A stretch of 64,000 bases of DNA from Trichaptum fuscoviolaceum (Eukaryota; Basidiomycota; Agaricomycetes; Hymenochaetales; Trichaptaceae). The translations under genes and the position numbers were made by a program. Each line of letters begins with the position of its first letter. Position 1 is the stretch's first letter. Location of the stretch: NCBI GenBank assembly GCA_910574455.1, contig CAJSYZ010000001.1, positions 2,711,424 through 2,775,423 of the forward strand, written 5' to 3'. The notes below the pieces were generated by a model that had not been told where the DNA came from, did no database searches, and saw nothing but the letters and a program-made list of their open reading frames with translations. Of the stretch, positions 35,275-46,782 are shown in pieces.

Positions 35275-37075
35275 TTAGATCATTTTAGCTTCCTCCAAGA
35301 GCTGATCAGCGAATATTCGACGTTGTTCCATAGCCTTGAACTCGAGCATTGCGACTTCTGCCTCAGCGCGAGCGCTAAAGGCGGCTACATTCGCGCTGTA
35401 TATCTCGCGGAGGGTATGCGAACGGATGCCCTATAGAACGATGTAGTTGAGTTCAGATGCACAATGATAAGAAGCATAAAGGTCGACGTGTCAGTTAGAA
35501 GCGCTTGCTTTGAGCAAGCAATCGGTGAAACAGTAGGTCAACGAGTACTCACATCAGCTGCAGACCATGTTAATTCATCTATTTCTTTACGTAATTCATA
35601 GTAACCGTGCCCCCACCAAAGATCCCAATGACCGTATTTGGGGATGACGGGCACTTGGGAAGGTGGTGCTTGAAGGGCGGACGAACGAGGGCCAGTGGGC
35701 ACGTTAGTGGGAGTAGTTTTTTTCACTTCTCGCGAGGGATCATTTGCAGGGAGACGAAATCCCGAAGCATCTACTCTTTTCGGTATCCGATACACTTCCG
35801 GTTTGTCATGTTCGAGCGTAGAAGGTGCGGATGGAGAGTAATGTGAAGTCTCAGAGTTCGAGTTGGATTCGGTCGTGATCGTCGGTCGTCTGCTCGTTCC
35901 CGGACCATCTGGTCGAGGACCTGAGAGCTTTATGGGAGGCGGACTGCGAGCACGCTGGCTCTTCAGATCAGAAGGTCGATCAAAAGGTACAAGAGCACTT
36001 ATAACACGCCCTTGTTCGGGTCTTTTTTCCTCTCGCCGCGCAGAGTAAACTTCTTCCTTTTTGATCGCAGGTGGAGATGCATTTCTTTTCCGCGACCTAC
36101 TTCTGCTTCTGCTTTTTTCTCGTTTCACACTCCTACTCCGGCTCCTACCCCTACCTCTGCTCGTACTCCGACCGGGAGATCCAGGACGCTTGTAATCTTT
36201 CCCGCCTTGCTCACGTGCAGGAGATGATTCTTTCTTTCGCGGAGGAGATCTGCTTGAAGACCGTCGGCGTTTTCGGGGAGATTTTTGACCATCTCTATCC
36301 CAGTCTCGATCTCGACGAGGCCCCGAACGACGCGAGTCGACACTGTCGCCTCGTCGGGAACTTGTTCCTGGCCTCTCAATACTGCGGTCACTTTGAGCGT
36401 AAGAGGAACGAGGTGGTGAGCGTCGTCGTGGAGGGAAATGAGAAGGTCGCGGAGACCTTGAATCTCGTCTTCTGCCAGGAGAATAGGGTCGCACTGAACG
36501 TGGACTTCTCTCTCGAAAACGGTCAATTTCTGAGTATAAAAACACAAAAATTGTCGGAACAAAAGAGGCTTCATATCTGCGAATGAACATTACATACCAG
36601 GTCTCCGAGAGCGCGATGCGCCATAGTAGGTATCTCCTCCATGACGATCACCTCTGTCATCATCCCTTTCGTGTATTTCTCCCTTCTCTCTGTCCGAGTC
36701 TGCCTTGGACCCTTTAGGCACAAATCTTCGGTCAAAATCTCTCCCTCGCGATCGACCATCCCAACGGTTCCTGTCTGAATATCCATCCCTGTATCGTCTA
36801 TCGTCCCTGTCCCTGTCATCTCTGTGAGGCGGTTCCCAACTGTCTCTGCTATCTCTCACATCCCTGCTGTCCCTGCCATACGAAGGAGGTGGATACGCAT
36901 CTCTAGGGTCTCTAGGTGCCCTCCCCGAACGCGGCGGGCCAGGAGAAAACCTATCTCGTGCGTAGTCGCGGTCCCTGTCGCGAGGATGTGCCATGGCTCG
37001 GTCTGAGTTGCGGTCGTCAGGCCAGTTCGCGCTGCTGTCAGGATAGGCACGCGGTTTCGGAGGCAGATGCTCCAT
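35275..37075 (-). CDS. Arg/Ser- and Arg/Asp-rich (RS-type) nuclear protein, probably RNA-processing
   Basis: Three exons, 37075-36598, 36529-35553 and 35430-35275, give about 535 residues. The first exon starts MEHLPPKPRAYPDSSANWPD and is rich in RD/DR repeats (RDRDRDYARDR, DDRDRDDRRYRD). The second has classical RS stretches (RSRSRSVKREKSRSRSRSRK), then Ser/Pro, and a conserved-looking end: VPVIPKYGHWDLWWGHGYYE then LRKEIDELTWSAAD. The third exon is helical: IRSHTLREIYSANVAAFSAR and EAEVAMLEFKAMEQRR. RD/RS repeats are typical of spliceosome-associated proteins that are phosphorylated by SR kinases. I do not recognise an RRM or zinc finger, so the precise identity is open. It is divergent from cyclin L, a splicing-linked cyclin, with 315 bp between the starts. 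Confidence 0.82.
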
Positions 37076-37390
37076 GAATAGAAACTATTTTGTAGAACAA
37101 TTTACCAAGATTTCTAAGAGAGAGTATTCCGAGAGAAATAACAAGGTAAAAAGCTTTGAGACAGGTTGATCTCAGAGATGTGTATCACAAGTGAATAGCC
37201 AGAGCGTGGTGCTGAATCATGGCCTGTCTGTTACACTGCAGCTGCCTGCAAGTTGACTCGGAGCGTTGGTCACGTGCAATCAACTACAAGTTTTGCCAGT
37301 GCGTGCACGGTGCCGTATCCTCTCAGCTATTGGCTTGCTTTCGCCGTCTTTCATGTTCAGAATCCATATATTACGCAGAAATTATTAGAG
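37076..37390. promoter_or_regulatory. Divergent promoter between the RS-rich protein and cyclin L
   Basis: 315 bp between opposed start codons of two splicing-related genes, with a CACGTG palindrome (GGTCACGTGC at about 37269-37278). The region is probably bidirectional; that is inference from spacing. Confidence 0.55.
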
Positions 37391-38426
37391 ATGTCTATGG
37401 CTCTTTACCCACTCGCTTCTCATCAGCAAATTGAGAGAACACCTTCCAGAGACGATGGCATCCCTGTTGAGCTCGAAGAGGATCTACGGGCGTATGGATG
37501 CAAACTAATACAACAAGCTGGAATTCTGCTAAAACAGTAAGTGCAGTTTATAACTTTATATCATTTCTAAATATCTTGCATCTCATTGTATGAAGGAAAC
37601 AAGTGGCCATGGCCACAGCTCAAATACTCTTTCAGAGATTCTTCTATGTTTCGTCCCTGAAACAGTTTGGCATAGGAGTACGTCTACTTTCAAGTGCACC
37701 TACAGTCGCTCTGAACTCTACTTTAGGACGTTGGAATGGGTTCCCTATATCTTGCGTCTAAGCTCGAAGAATGCCCTGTTCGCATGCGCGACCTGATCAA
37801 TGTCTATGAATTACTTCTCCAGCGCTCAAATCACCAACGGACAGCAATGAAGAACCCGACGGAATTAATTCCGGAATTCAAGTACACGCCGATGAGCTAC
37901 TTTGCACAGGCTTTCTATGATATGAAAGACGCGCTTGTTGTTGCAGAGATGCAAATACTCAAACGTCTCGGATTTAATGTTCACGTCGTGCTCCCTTATG
38001 GCACCCTGGTGAACTATTTGAGAGTCCTGGGGCTTATCAGTAGAGAAGATGTTTCACAAAAGGCATGGGGATATCTTAATGATGCGTAAGTTGAAATATG
38101 CACCACACTGTGCAGCATCATACTGAACAGTTTTCAGACTTCAGACCCCGGTATACGCACTATATTCGATCCCGACAATTGTTTGTGCAGCAATTTTGAT
38201 AACAGCGCGACATCTACGAATTCCCCTACCCTCGCAACCGGAAAACTGTTGGTGGGAGCTGTTTGATGCTGGATGGGAAGACGTATGGAGTGTAGCAGGC
38301 TACATTATGCGCCTCTACCGTCCGAGAAGCGTAGAGGAATTGGCGATGCCTATGGGTCTTCTCACCAAAAAGAGTGTTAGAGTATGGTTAGAGACGAACT
38401 CTTCAGCTATTGAAAATCACATATAA
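37391..38426 (+). CDS. Cyclin L-type cyclin (splicing/transcription cyclin)
   Basis: Four exons: 37391-37536, 37596-37677, 37727-38085 and 38138-38426. The protein of about 290 residues starts MSMALYPLASHQQIERTPS. Cyclin box 1 holds GIPVELEEDLRAYGCKLIQQ, KQVAMATAQILFQRFFY and MGSLYLASKLEECPVRMRD, followed by LINVYELLLQR. Box 2 holds MQILKRLGFNVHVVLPYGTL and ALYSIPTIVCAAILITARHL. The ELE..L...GC..I...G.LLKLPQ-like start and LASKLEE with R-x-RD are cyclin L features rather than cyclin T or C. Cyclin L partners CDK11-type kinases and acts in pre-mRNA splicing. The Arg/Ser tail of animal cyclin L is missing here; the protein ends soon after box 2 (LETNSSAIENHI). An upstream in-frame ATG (37253) adds 46 residues but reads unlike the family. 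Confidence 0.87.
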
Positions 38427-38653
38427 AGAACATAACCTTGTTTGACGATGACATGCTCATTGTCCTTCAATATTCTGTGCCGTCCTACGCCTCTGGCAAT
38501 ACATTGCCTGTGATAAGTAAGTGTATATACCGCGCGGAGGGAGTGCTTCAGAGTATATTAAGAACTTGAAGGAAGGCTAATACAAGAACTCTCACGGGTA
38601 GTATTGTACATACGTATGTTGTTCACCGGAGTTTACATTTCCTTCATACCACC

Positions 38654-41325
38654 ATGCTCGACCATTGCTCAATTTCGCATAAAGGTATGTCGATGCACCT
38701 ACGACTCTCTCTGCCATTAATATATTTACTCGAATATTTGATTCGCAGGGGGTGTAGTCCTATGGTCCCGGTCGTTCACTCCGACCGCTTCGCAGAGCGC
38801 TCCGGTCAATTCACTCATGCGGGACGTACTGATCGAAGGCCGCACAGTCGGGGACAGATACGAGAAAGATGGTTATGCCATTCGCTGGACTTTCATGAAT
38901 GAACTCGAGTTGATATTCGTTGTGAGTTCTACCTCCTCATGAACATCAATATATATTTGCTAATATGGCATCCTCTTGTGCGTTATGAAGGTGGCCTACC
39001 AGCGCATTCTTCAACTAACATACATCGATGATCTCCTGGCTCAGATAAAAGCCCTCTTTGTCAAGATATTTGAACCTTTTCTGGCGTCATTCGTAGCTTC
39101 TCTACACGCGTTGGACACGAGTTCCGCGAAGCACACCACTGTGTTGCAAAGCTGGAATTTCAAGAAAGCGTTCGAAGGATGGGACAAGATTTTTGACAAG
39201 ATACTGAGCGAACTGGAGGGTAGGGTACGTTGAGATACGGTCACTCACTGAAGGAAAGAGAATCTTGACCATGCAATCAGGACAAGAAAGCGAAAACTCG
39301 GACTATTGTCCGCGCCGAGCTGCCTACTACACCACCCTCCGATGATGTGAACACAGGTGAGCTAGGTAATACTTTATATCTGCTTAGCATGAAAGCTGAT
39401 ATTTTACGAGATCCTACTGTTGATACGGATACTGCCCAGGACGAAGAACAGATTTCAAGGAATGTCCAAGCTTTAAAAAATCGACTGCGCGGTAAAGGAA
39501 GGCGAAGGGGCATGGCGAGGTTGGAGTCCGGTAGTGGTAGAGATAGCCACGCATCAGAGTACATGCTTTCTTTTACCGAGACAATATTTGAACTGACAAG
39601 TAATGTTTAGCTCTGACACCGCCCCAACGAAGAAGAAACCGAAGGGAAAATCTCAGCGCAAATGGGGGATTCAGCCTCCCACAGAGGAGGATATGGCTGA
39701 GCTTGATTTCAGCACAGACAAACCTGGATCAGAGTCCGCTCCTCTGGATCTAAAAGCACTCGTCGACCAGGCGTCCATGGGCACACGTGGTCAAGATGGG
39801 CTCTACGAAGTTAAGGACTGGGAGTTCTCCAAGAAGGGTGATGGTGATGGTGACTTCGTTACGCGTGCTCTCGCGATGCAGGATAAGGACTCTCAAACGA
39901 AATCAGCAAACAGCATGGGTGTTTTAGGCTCAGTGTTCGCGCGATTGACCGGTTCGAAGGTATTGACAGAGGCGGACCTGAAGCCTGTTTTAGAGAGTAT
40001 GAAACAGCATCTGATGAAAAAAAACGTCGCGAAGGAAATATCGGATAAAATTTGTGAAGGAGTGGGCGAGGGGCTTGTTGGGAAGAAGGTCGGGGGTTTC
40101 CAAAGTACTATACCTTATTTTCATCTGGTTTCCGGATTGACATACTGATGCGCCTTTGTAGCAATCAATGCGACTGTGCGGCAGGCATTATCGACGTCGT
40201 TAACTCGTATTCTGACACCAAGCACATCGACAGACGTTTTGCTTTCTATCCGATCCAAGCTTTCATCGCCTTTGCCTTCAACGCAGCAGCGGCTTCCGTA
40301 CAGCATTGTATTTGTGGGGGTGAACGGTGTCGGAAAGAGCACGAACTTGTCAAAAGTTTGCTTTTGGCTCATCCAAAATGGATTCAAAGTTCTCATTGCT
40401 GCCTGCGATACTTTCCGGTATATCACTTTACTCTCAATTACTCGTGGACTTCGTTTATGATAATGAACACCGTTTTTCATAGGAGTGGCGCGGTGGAGCA
40501 ACTTAGAGTCCATGTCCGAAACCTTGGAATGCTTGATGTTGCTGGCCCGGATGGAAAAGGCAAGGTTGAGCTGTTTGAGAGGGGCTATGGCAAAGATGCA
40601 GCTGGAATTGCTAAAGAGGCGATAACATATGGTTTGCGGTTTTTCTTTCATTTTGATTGTGATTACAAGAATGTTCATATCAGCATTTAGCAAAGGACAA
40701 CGATTTCGATGTCGTACTTATCGACACGGCTGGGCGTATGCAAGATAATGAAGTGAGTTACAATCTCATACGCTTAAGCGGTGTACTAATTTTCGGTTAT
40801 CATTGTGCAGCCGTTGATGCGCGCTCTAGCTAAGGTCTGTTCCCTGCCCAAAATTGATGTTTACCGCTTTGCCAATTTGCTTTACCTATAGCTCGTAGCA
40901 ACAAACAATCCAGATAAAATCATCTTTGTTGGGGAAGCACTCGTAGGCAACGAAGCGGTTGATCAACTCTCCAAATTTGATCGTGCCCTTCGTGATTTTT
41001 CATCTGCGGCTGGTACTGCAAGGAAGGAGCGTGGTATCGATGGTATGCTCGTCACTAAATGGGATACTGTTGATGACAAGGTAATGCTTTATCTCATACT
41101 TGTTATATCTGATCTCTAATTCCTGTCCGTTATACATAGGTTGGAGCTGCCCTTTCGATGACATACGTTACTGGACAACCCATCCTCTTCGTTGGCTGCG
41201 GTCAGGTATGTCGAGAATGCAGACCTTTCCTTTGCAACTGTAACTAAAGCGTCGTTCTGTAGACGTATACCGACCTGCGACAACTCCGGGTATCCAACGT
41301 AGTCCAAGCTCTCTTGAGCGACTGA
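38654..41325 (+). CDS. SRP101: Signal recognition particle receptor subunit alpha
   Basis: ER-membrane docking GTPase for SRP-ribosome complexes. The first exon encodes [11 protein letters not shown] and joins across an intron (38684 on) to [11 protein letters not shown], matching the SRX-domain start of SRPR alpha. SRX continues with [37 protein letters not shown] and [10 protein letters not shown] basic linker follows with [13 protein letters not shown]. The NG domain begins at [20 protein letters not shown] and carries the P-loop [28 protein letters not shown] (joined by splice), [34 protein letters not shown] and [13 protein letters not shown], ending VVQALLSD. At least ten exons; several late ones are under 80 nt. 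GTPase motifs are complete. Confidence 0.92.
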
Positions 41326-41735
41326 TTTTGCTTTGTCGTTGCTAGTGCTATTTTATTCTACCTGTTGTGTATATTCGCTATGTTGTAGCAGTCGTAGTTT
41401 TATGGATTTCATGTCGGAGCGGGAGCAAATTTACGAGTAGATTTACTTACAGCATGCGTGGGAAAGCGCGTGGACGCGTCTTCGTCTGACTTCCGAGAGT
41501 GGTGAGCAGTCAGCGTCAACAACGCAAGGTCTTCGCAACCCCGGCTGCTGGCACAGCACGACAATCACGCAGCTTCCATCCATTCCTCCTTTTAATATCC
41601 TCAACTATCTGCCTTTCTCATCGAACACTCCTCTCTGGCCCTTGGAGAACATTCAACATTACTTTAAGGCTATTCTAAAGGCAGGAAAGAGTTCGGAAGT
41701 CTTGACAAACGCTCCTAGACAAAGAAATAAGAAAT
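41326..41735. other. Promoter-side intergenic region upstream of SFT2
   Basis: About 410 bp between two plus-strand genes. It includes C/T-rich stretches (41570-41640) shortly before the SFT2 start, compatible with a leader and core promoter. No coding sequence seen. Confidence 0.5.
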
Positions 41736-42602
41736 ATGGCAAGCAAAGGTTGGTTCAACCTCGAGGCCGCGCAAGGTATTATTCCAGAGACGCAATACTT
41801 CGAGGGAGACTCTGCGTTTAAATTCCTTGGCTTGTCGCGAACGCAGCGGCTTTACGGGTTCGGGGCGTGGTACGTTTCGTTCGCAATGTTGTATGAATAT
41901 GAAGTGTGGCGAGGCTGATTCTTGCGCATCTTCAATCTCGTAGTGCTGCCATTGGCTTCGTTGTAAGCTTGCTAGGCGTGATATTCCTGCTCTTAGGGTC
42001 TACTGTCAGTTTTGCACGTACGACACCGCTTTCATGGGACTTGAGGCGCCTTACTGACTACAACTCCTCGCAAACCCTTTTACAGTCCTTTATGCCTTTG
42101 GAACTGTCATCTCGTTAATTGGGACTGGATTCATCCTTGGTGTAAGCCGACCCTTTAAACTCATGTGTATGACTTGCTGCTAACGTTACCACCTTTGCAG
42201 TTCGCTACGCAACTCAAGCTGGTATGGCATATTCTCAAAGAGATTGCACTACCGTCACTCATTATATTTGTGCTCTTCCAGATGTTCAAACCGGTCCGAA
42301 TCATTGCCACAATCATCCTCTTAGTCGCAATTGGACTCATTTTCGTAGGGGCTTTTGTGATCAAAATTGGGGTGAGTGGTCGATTTGATCATACCGCTTG
42401 GGGCAAAGCTGACTGTGGTCGCTTACCCTCTATACCAGGCTTTGTGTCTAGGTGAGCTTGCCCACATGTGTTCTTAAATAAAGGGATTGGTCTAATTTTA
42501 TTTCCAGTCTTCGTGATTATTCAATTCTTGGCATACGCGTGGTACAATCTATCATACATTCCATACGCCCGATCCGCTGTCCTTAAAATGATAGGATTCT
42601 AA
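41736..42602 (+). CDS. SFT2: Vesicle transport protein SFT2 (tetraspan membrane protein)
   Basis: Golgi/endosome traffic protein needed for fusion of retrograde vesicles in yeast. Seven short exons splice to about 160 residues. The N-terminal cytosolic part ends [18 protein letters not shown]. Four membrane helices follow: [57 protein letters not shown] and [16 protein letters not shown]. Between helices 2 and 3 is FATQLKLMFKPVRI, and the end is [14 protein letters not shown]. The LSRTQR motif before helix 1 and the SYIPYAR end are SFT2-family features. Several open frames run through introns here, so a one-frame reading would lose helices 2-4. Conserved position of helices supports the model. 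Confidence 0.88.
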
Positions 42603-42858
42603 GGTTCTAGTCAGCTTGGAGCTATTGCGCGACTGAGAAGAACTAGATTATGAACTTTTCGTTGCCTTTGTATCTGCAGGTTTTCGTAGTTGGTATGGTT
42701 ATTGAATGTGCTTTCGCCTTCATACAATGTATCTTAGAACTCGGGAACGAATACCTCAACATTATGATTGGGGTTGAGTAATGCATTCCACTCTATCGTA
42801 CAATATAACCTCGACTAGCGATATGATACGCATCATCCTGCTACTGTACGGTCACTGA

Positions 42859-44072
42859 TTAATATGCAAGTCGCAACTCCCACATGCTTTGAATTTCATC
42901 ACTTAAAAGTTGTTCTTTCTCGTCCGAAGCGTTTCCATGACCTTTTCGGCGGGGAGGCTTGAATCCGCACCAATGGATTTTCTATGTGTTATCAGTAAAA
43001 ACAAGAAGGCCGTTTGAGCAAGATTAAAACACACAATACTTCTGAGCTGTCAAGCCTCATAAAGACATTCCATTCCTTTTCGTCCTTAATTGTGCTCTTC
43101 CCACATGTATGTTTGTTGCTAGTAACGAGCTCCTCTAAGCGTTTAGTCCCTGTGCTTTCCGGTTCGATGCTCTTGCCAAAGGCGACATTACTCTTTGTGT
43201 ATTCGTGACCATTGTAGACGACCGTCGACTCAGGGAGGGAACCTAGATACGACAGAGCCTTGTGCATCTCACTTGGAGTTCCCTCGAAGAACCTTCCGCA
43301 TCCACCCTGGAACAGTGTATCGCCAGTAAACACAACACCCGGTTGTGAGGGATTCGCTTTGTCGGTGACGAAGTAGCAGATTGAGTCCTGTGTATGACAT
43401 GGTGTAGCAAGGCATCTTGATGAACAAATGACAAGAAATGAATAACCCATTCTGCAGAGAGCTGTGCAGGATGGGATAAACTTACTTTATGTTCAGTTGA
43501 TCAGAGACTGTGAACTCGTCCTTGTCTTTCACGACCTTATTGACGGCCAAGCCTTGAGTTGAACCGCCGTATATGGGTGCATCCGGGTACAGAGACGCCT
43601 GTTAATGTTGTTGTTCAGATAAGAATTTAGCATGTCTTGAGTCGTCAAGCGGCATTGGCAAGGAAACGCGTACGAAATCCTAATAAGCAACGTACTTGGT
43701 CAGTTTCAGGTGGTATAAAAGGCTGCATAGACGCCTTACGCTGTTACCGCCACTGTGATCATGGTGATGATGGGTCGTTAAGTTTGCTACAATCTGAACA
43801 CCCTCCTGCTCTGCTGCTGCCTGCACCTTCTTCATGTCATACGGATCCACGGCTGCAGCCTTGTTCGTTGTATCGTCGATGAGCAAATACGCATAGTTGT
43901 CTTGCCGAACGGGCACCGGGACGACCTTCATTTTCGTCTGATGTGTTGTCGAGAACCACCTGTGGACTACTGAGTTGCAAGTGTATCTGAGATAACGTCG
44001 AGGAAGGAGGGAGAGCATAAGGGGAAACGGAGTCCCATGGCTGCTGCAATAGCCTCGTATGCGGCACGTCAC
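42859..44072 (-). CDS. GLO2: Hydroxyacylglutathione hydrolase (glyoxalase II)
   Basis: Hydrolyses S-D-lactoylglutathione in methylglyoxal detoxification. It is a metallo-beta-lactamase fold with the metal motif THHHHDHSGGN, then YPDAPIYGGS, CLATPCHTQDSICYFV, VFTGDTLFQGGCGRFFEG, VYNGHEYTKSN and the substrate-binding end EKEWNVFMRLDSSE, plus KIHW in the last exon. The stop at 42859 follows an extra 20 or so residues. Three in-frame ATGs give possible starts: 44072, 44018 (MLSLLPRRYLRYT, presequence-like) and 43931 (MKVVPVPVRQDNY, where cytosolic enzymes begin). So both mitochondrial and cytosolic forms could come from one gene. Joining GGNS to ASLYP best uses a 6-nt exon (GATTTC, Asp-Phe) at about 43673-43678, which restores the conserved F before the YPD turn. 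Confidence 0.9.
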
Positions 44073-44407
44073 CGATTTTTCAAAGCAGCTCCTGACTCTG
44101 CCAGCCTGAGCCTGAGAGCGCTGATCTTCCTTACGTCAGCGATGTGATGGGATCTTTACTTCTTAGCAACAGCGATTCTTTCGCATAACCGCCTCTGATG
44201 TGCTTGAAGAAATCATTCATAGATCATATAGCAAAATGAGCTTCACATCGAATGTCTCCTGCGGCTCTCTTTCTAGTACTGCCCACATCGTCGCTTGGCG
44301 TCGGTCCAGCACCCACCCTTTGACTTGACGTCGAGGTCACTTCGCTCACTCATATCTCTATTTATCGGACACTGTTCGCCGCAGCTTGTGATCAACTGCC
44401 AGATCGA
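44073..44407. promoter_or_regulatory. Divergent region between GLO2 and a Ser/Thr-rich membrane protein gene
   Basis: About 335 bp between divergent starts. No coding sequence; no clear motif recognised beyond an AT-rich block near 44215-44240. Confidence 0.4.
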
Positions 44408-45500
44408 TGCGTCCGCTGATGGAACGGCACAGCCGTGCCTATTCTGACAACGATTCTCCTGAAGGCACGCAAGCAGTGCGTCCCTCTGTACCTCATCGTG
44501 GCACAGTTATTTCTTTTATTGAACATGTCGGTTGTGCTCAACTAGGTCATCGTTGGTACATCTCGCGCTGCCCATTTGAAGCGCCTTCTGGTCCAACCTA
44601 TTAGAAAGGGCAAAGGAGATAACCAGCATTCTCCTGAGAAACCACATCCACCTCCTTTCCCTTTTCCACTTCCATTCCCTACCTCGCCTAAATCTCAAGG
44701 AACTGGTGCGATGGCTGGTAAGTCAGGCCTGACACTCATGTCGCGACATCATCAAATAAGTCCTACTCATCGAAATAGGGAATCCCAGCGAAACTGGGAG
44801 TGACTCTTCGCCACCCGAGACGACGATTACTACAGCGGATACCACTTCTTCCTCCCAGATCGATTCGCCTACCACCTTCTCTAACATAGATACGATCACT
44901 TCTTCAGACTCAGCTTCCACCCCCTTTACGAGTTCGTCTAGTGATAGTTTAAATTCTGCTACCTCCCCCTCAGGTGTTTCTCCTGTTGACTCTCAAGGTG
45001 CTGTCAGCACCTCTAGAAGCTCCTTATTAGCGAGCATGACTGTCGAAAGTCGTACTTCGTCGACACTGATATCATCATCATCTCCTACCGAATCTGTAGC
45101 GTCATTTTCAATGACGTTATCTTTGTCACCGTCGTTCACACCTACCTCGATCTCTGACATCCATACTTCAAGCGTAGAGCCTTCATCCATGGCCGCCATT
45201 TCGAAGAGCAGCAACCACACCGGTGCGATTGCGGGCGGAGTGATAGGAGCCTTCATCTTCCTCTCCCTTCTTATCCTCGGTCTATGCGTTTTCTTCAGAC
45301 ACAGGCGGCAAAAACGTACACCACCGTCGGCGGAATTTCGAGAGTATGCAGCACGTTATGAGGCCGCGGCGCATGGCTCGAACGACGACCTCAGCGTGCC
45401 TCCACCCCTTTTCACTCGTGGAAATTTCAACGATCCGATCATTGAAAAATTCGAGACATCACAGAGGGCAAATACACCAACCTATGGCTATGCAGTATGA
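44408..45500 (+). CDS. Ser/Thr-rich single-pass membrane protein, Mid2-like
   Basis: The main exon encodes a long Ser/Thr stretch (PETTITTADTTSSSQIDSP and onward), likely heavily O-glycosylated, then a helix GAIAGGVIGAFIFLSLLILGLCVFF and a basic stop RHRRQKR. The cytosolic tail is about 70 residues, with EFREYAARYEAA and NFNDPIIEKFE. This is the architecture of fungal wall-stress sensors and Mid2/Axl2-like proteins. The 5' part is uncertain: an exon from 44535 or the acceptor near 44543 reads IVGTSRAAHLKRLLVQP, continues with a Pro-rich segment (PHPPPFPFPLPFP) and joins at 44718/44779 to the main exon. The first ATG (44408) lacks a signal peptide, so the real 5' exon may differ. A hydrophobic plus-strand frame (LYLIVAQLFLLLNMSVVL) near 44490-44545 is a candidate signal segment. 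Confidence 0.68.
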
Positions 45501-45665
45501 CGCTTTGAAGGCTCGAGGTGATGAGATTGTGTGATGGAAAGTCCAGTGATGGTGGTCGGGTGATGGATAATGTGATTGCTTTAGACTGCGTTTGAAAACT
45601 CCATATGTGTATGTATTTTGCTCCCCTTCGATGTATAACAAGCGTTCGTTCACTTGATTTTATTT

Positions 45666-46410
45666 TCAAACCTTTGCAGCAATGCACACCTTTTTCGTAC
45701 TCACTTCCGCACTGCGCGGAATATCTTTCTTCGAAGGAATAACCCGCAAAAAATGTCTGTCGACAATCGAGTCATGACACATTAGTCCACAAGGCTGATT
45801 TATCAGAAGATCTGGATTGGAAGAGGGACTGTCCTTGGTGTATTCGAAATCAGATTTGCCATAGTGCAAGATCTTAGAAGCACTGTCAATTCCTGAAATA
45901 AAGTCGGTGAACACCCACCTTTCGGCCTTCTCGGTCTTGTCCCAAAGATATATCTCAAGGCACCTTAAACTCATAATATTCACCTCATACTCATCTGCTT
46001 TCCACAGACCAGTGCTCGCGCATGCCACTACCTCCGCATCCACACCGCAACTACTAAGAGTCATATTAGCTCGCTCGTAGGGACCATCCTCGACGGACGA
46101 GTTGAGACAAAATTCGTACTGAAACTTAATTATCATTATGCTGCACGTACAGTATCTGGCACAGGCTCCGAGATCACTCTGGGTTTCATATCACACCGTT
46201 GGTGATTCGGTATCCAGTCATCATCTTCTGTGCGTGGTGTATATATATCTCTTGCAATGAGTCCTCATCAAGTTTAACAGGTCTATATAACTCGTTACTC
46301 GTTTGGAGCGAGTAGAAAATAATGCATCCGTGCGCAACAACAGCAATACACTTCGTTCGTGTCCTTACTGTTATGTTGAACGATAAGTTATGAGTACGGT
46401 TGTTCGGCAT
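45666..46410 (-). CDS. Hypothetical protein, probably two exons
   Basis: The 3' part (46136-45666) is an uninterrupted 156-codon frame with normal composition, e.g. SCGVDAEVVACASTGLWKADE and MSLRCLEIYLWDKTEKAERW, ending TKKVCIAAKV. The 5' part (46410-46186) starts MPNNRTHNLSFNITVRTR and reads HGCIIFYSLQTSNELYRPVKLDEDS. They are in different frames and could be joined by an intron around 46185-46138, but I could not find a junction with matching phase. No family recognised. The gene lies between two membrane-protein genes of similar layout and may be unrelated to them. Confidence 0.45.
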
Positions 46411-46782
46411 CTCTTTGGCATTCCAAATAAAGAAAAACCGCCGATCATTTCAAGTTTGAAATAAGGAAACACCGGACTTCCTTCTGACTTCAACTGAGGA
46501 GATGCCTGGCTCTGTTGCTACATAGGGCGCTCAGGCTCCTCATCATCTCGAAGCAGATGTCTTGAGATCAACATCAAGTTCTCTCGAGATGACGCTAGTC
46601 TTGCTTTGATAAACCCACTCATGGGGACCTCCCCCCTCCCGCTCCGCCCCCACAGGCCGTCAACGTTGGTGAGTGACACGAAACGTTTGCACTCTCGAGT
46701 GGACTAACCGCTTTCTTTATGCATAGATCTTGAAAGCAACGACATAGAACTTAAGCAATCTTCATCGCCAGTAGGGGGAGAA

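Noticed and set aside
36071..36586. 171-codon plus-strand frame opposite the RS protein
   Set aside because: Antisense shadow of the RS-repeat exon; Ser/Phe-rich because the sense strand encodes RS and RD repeats.
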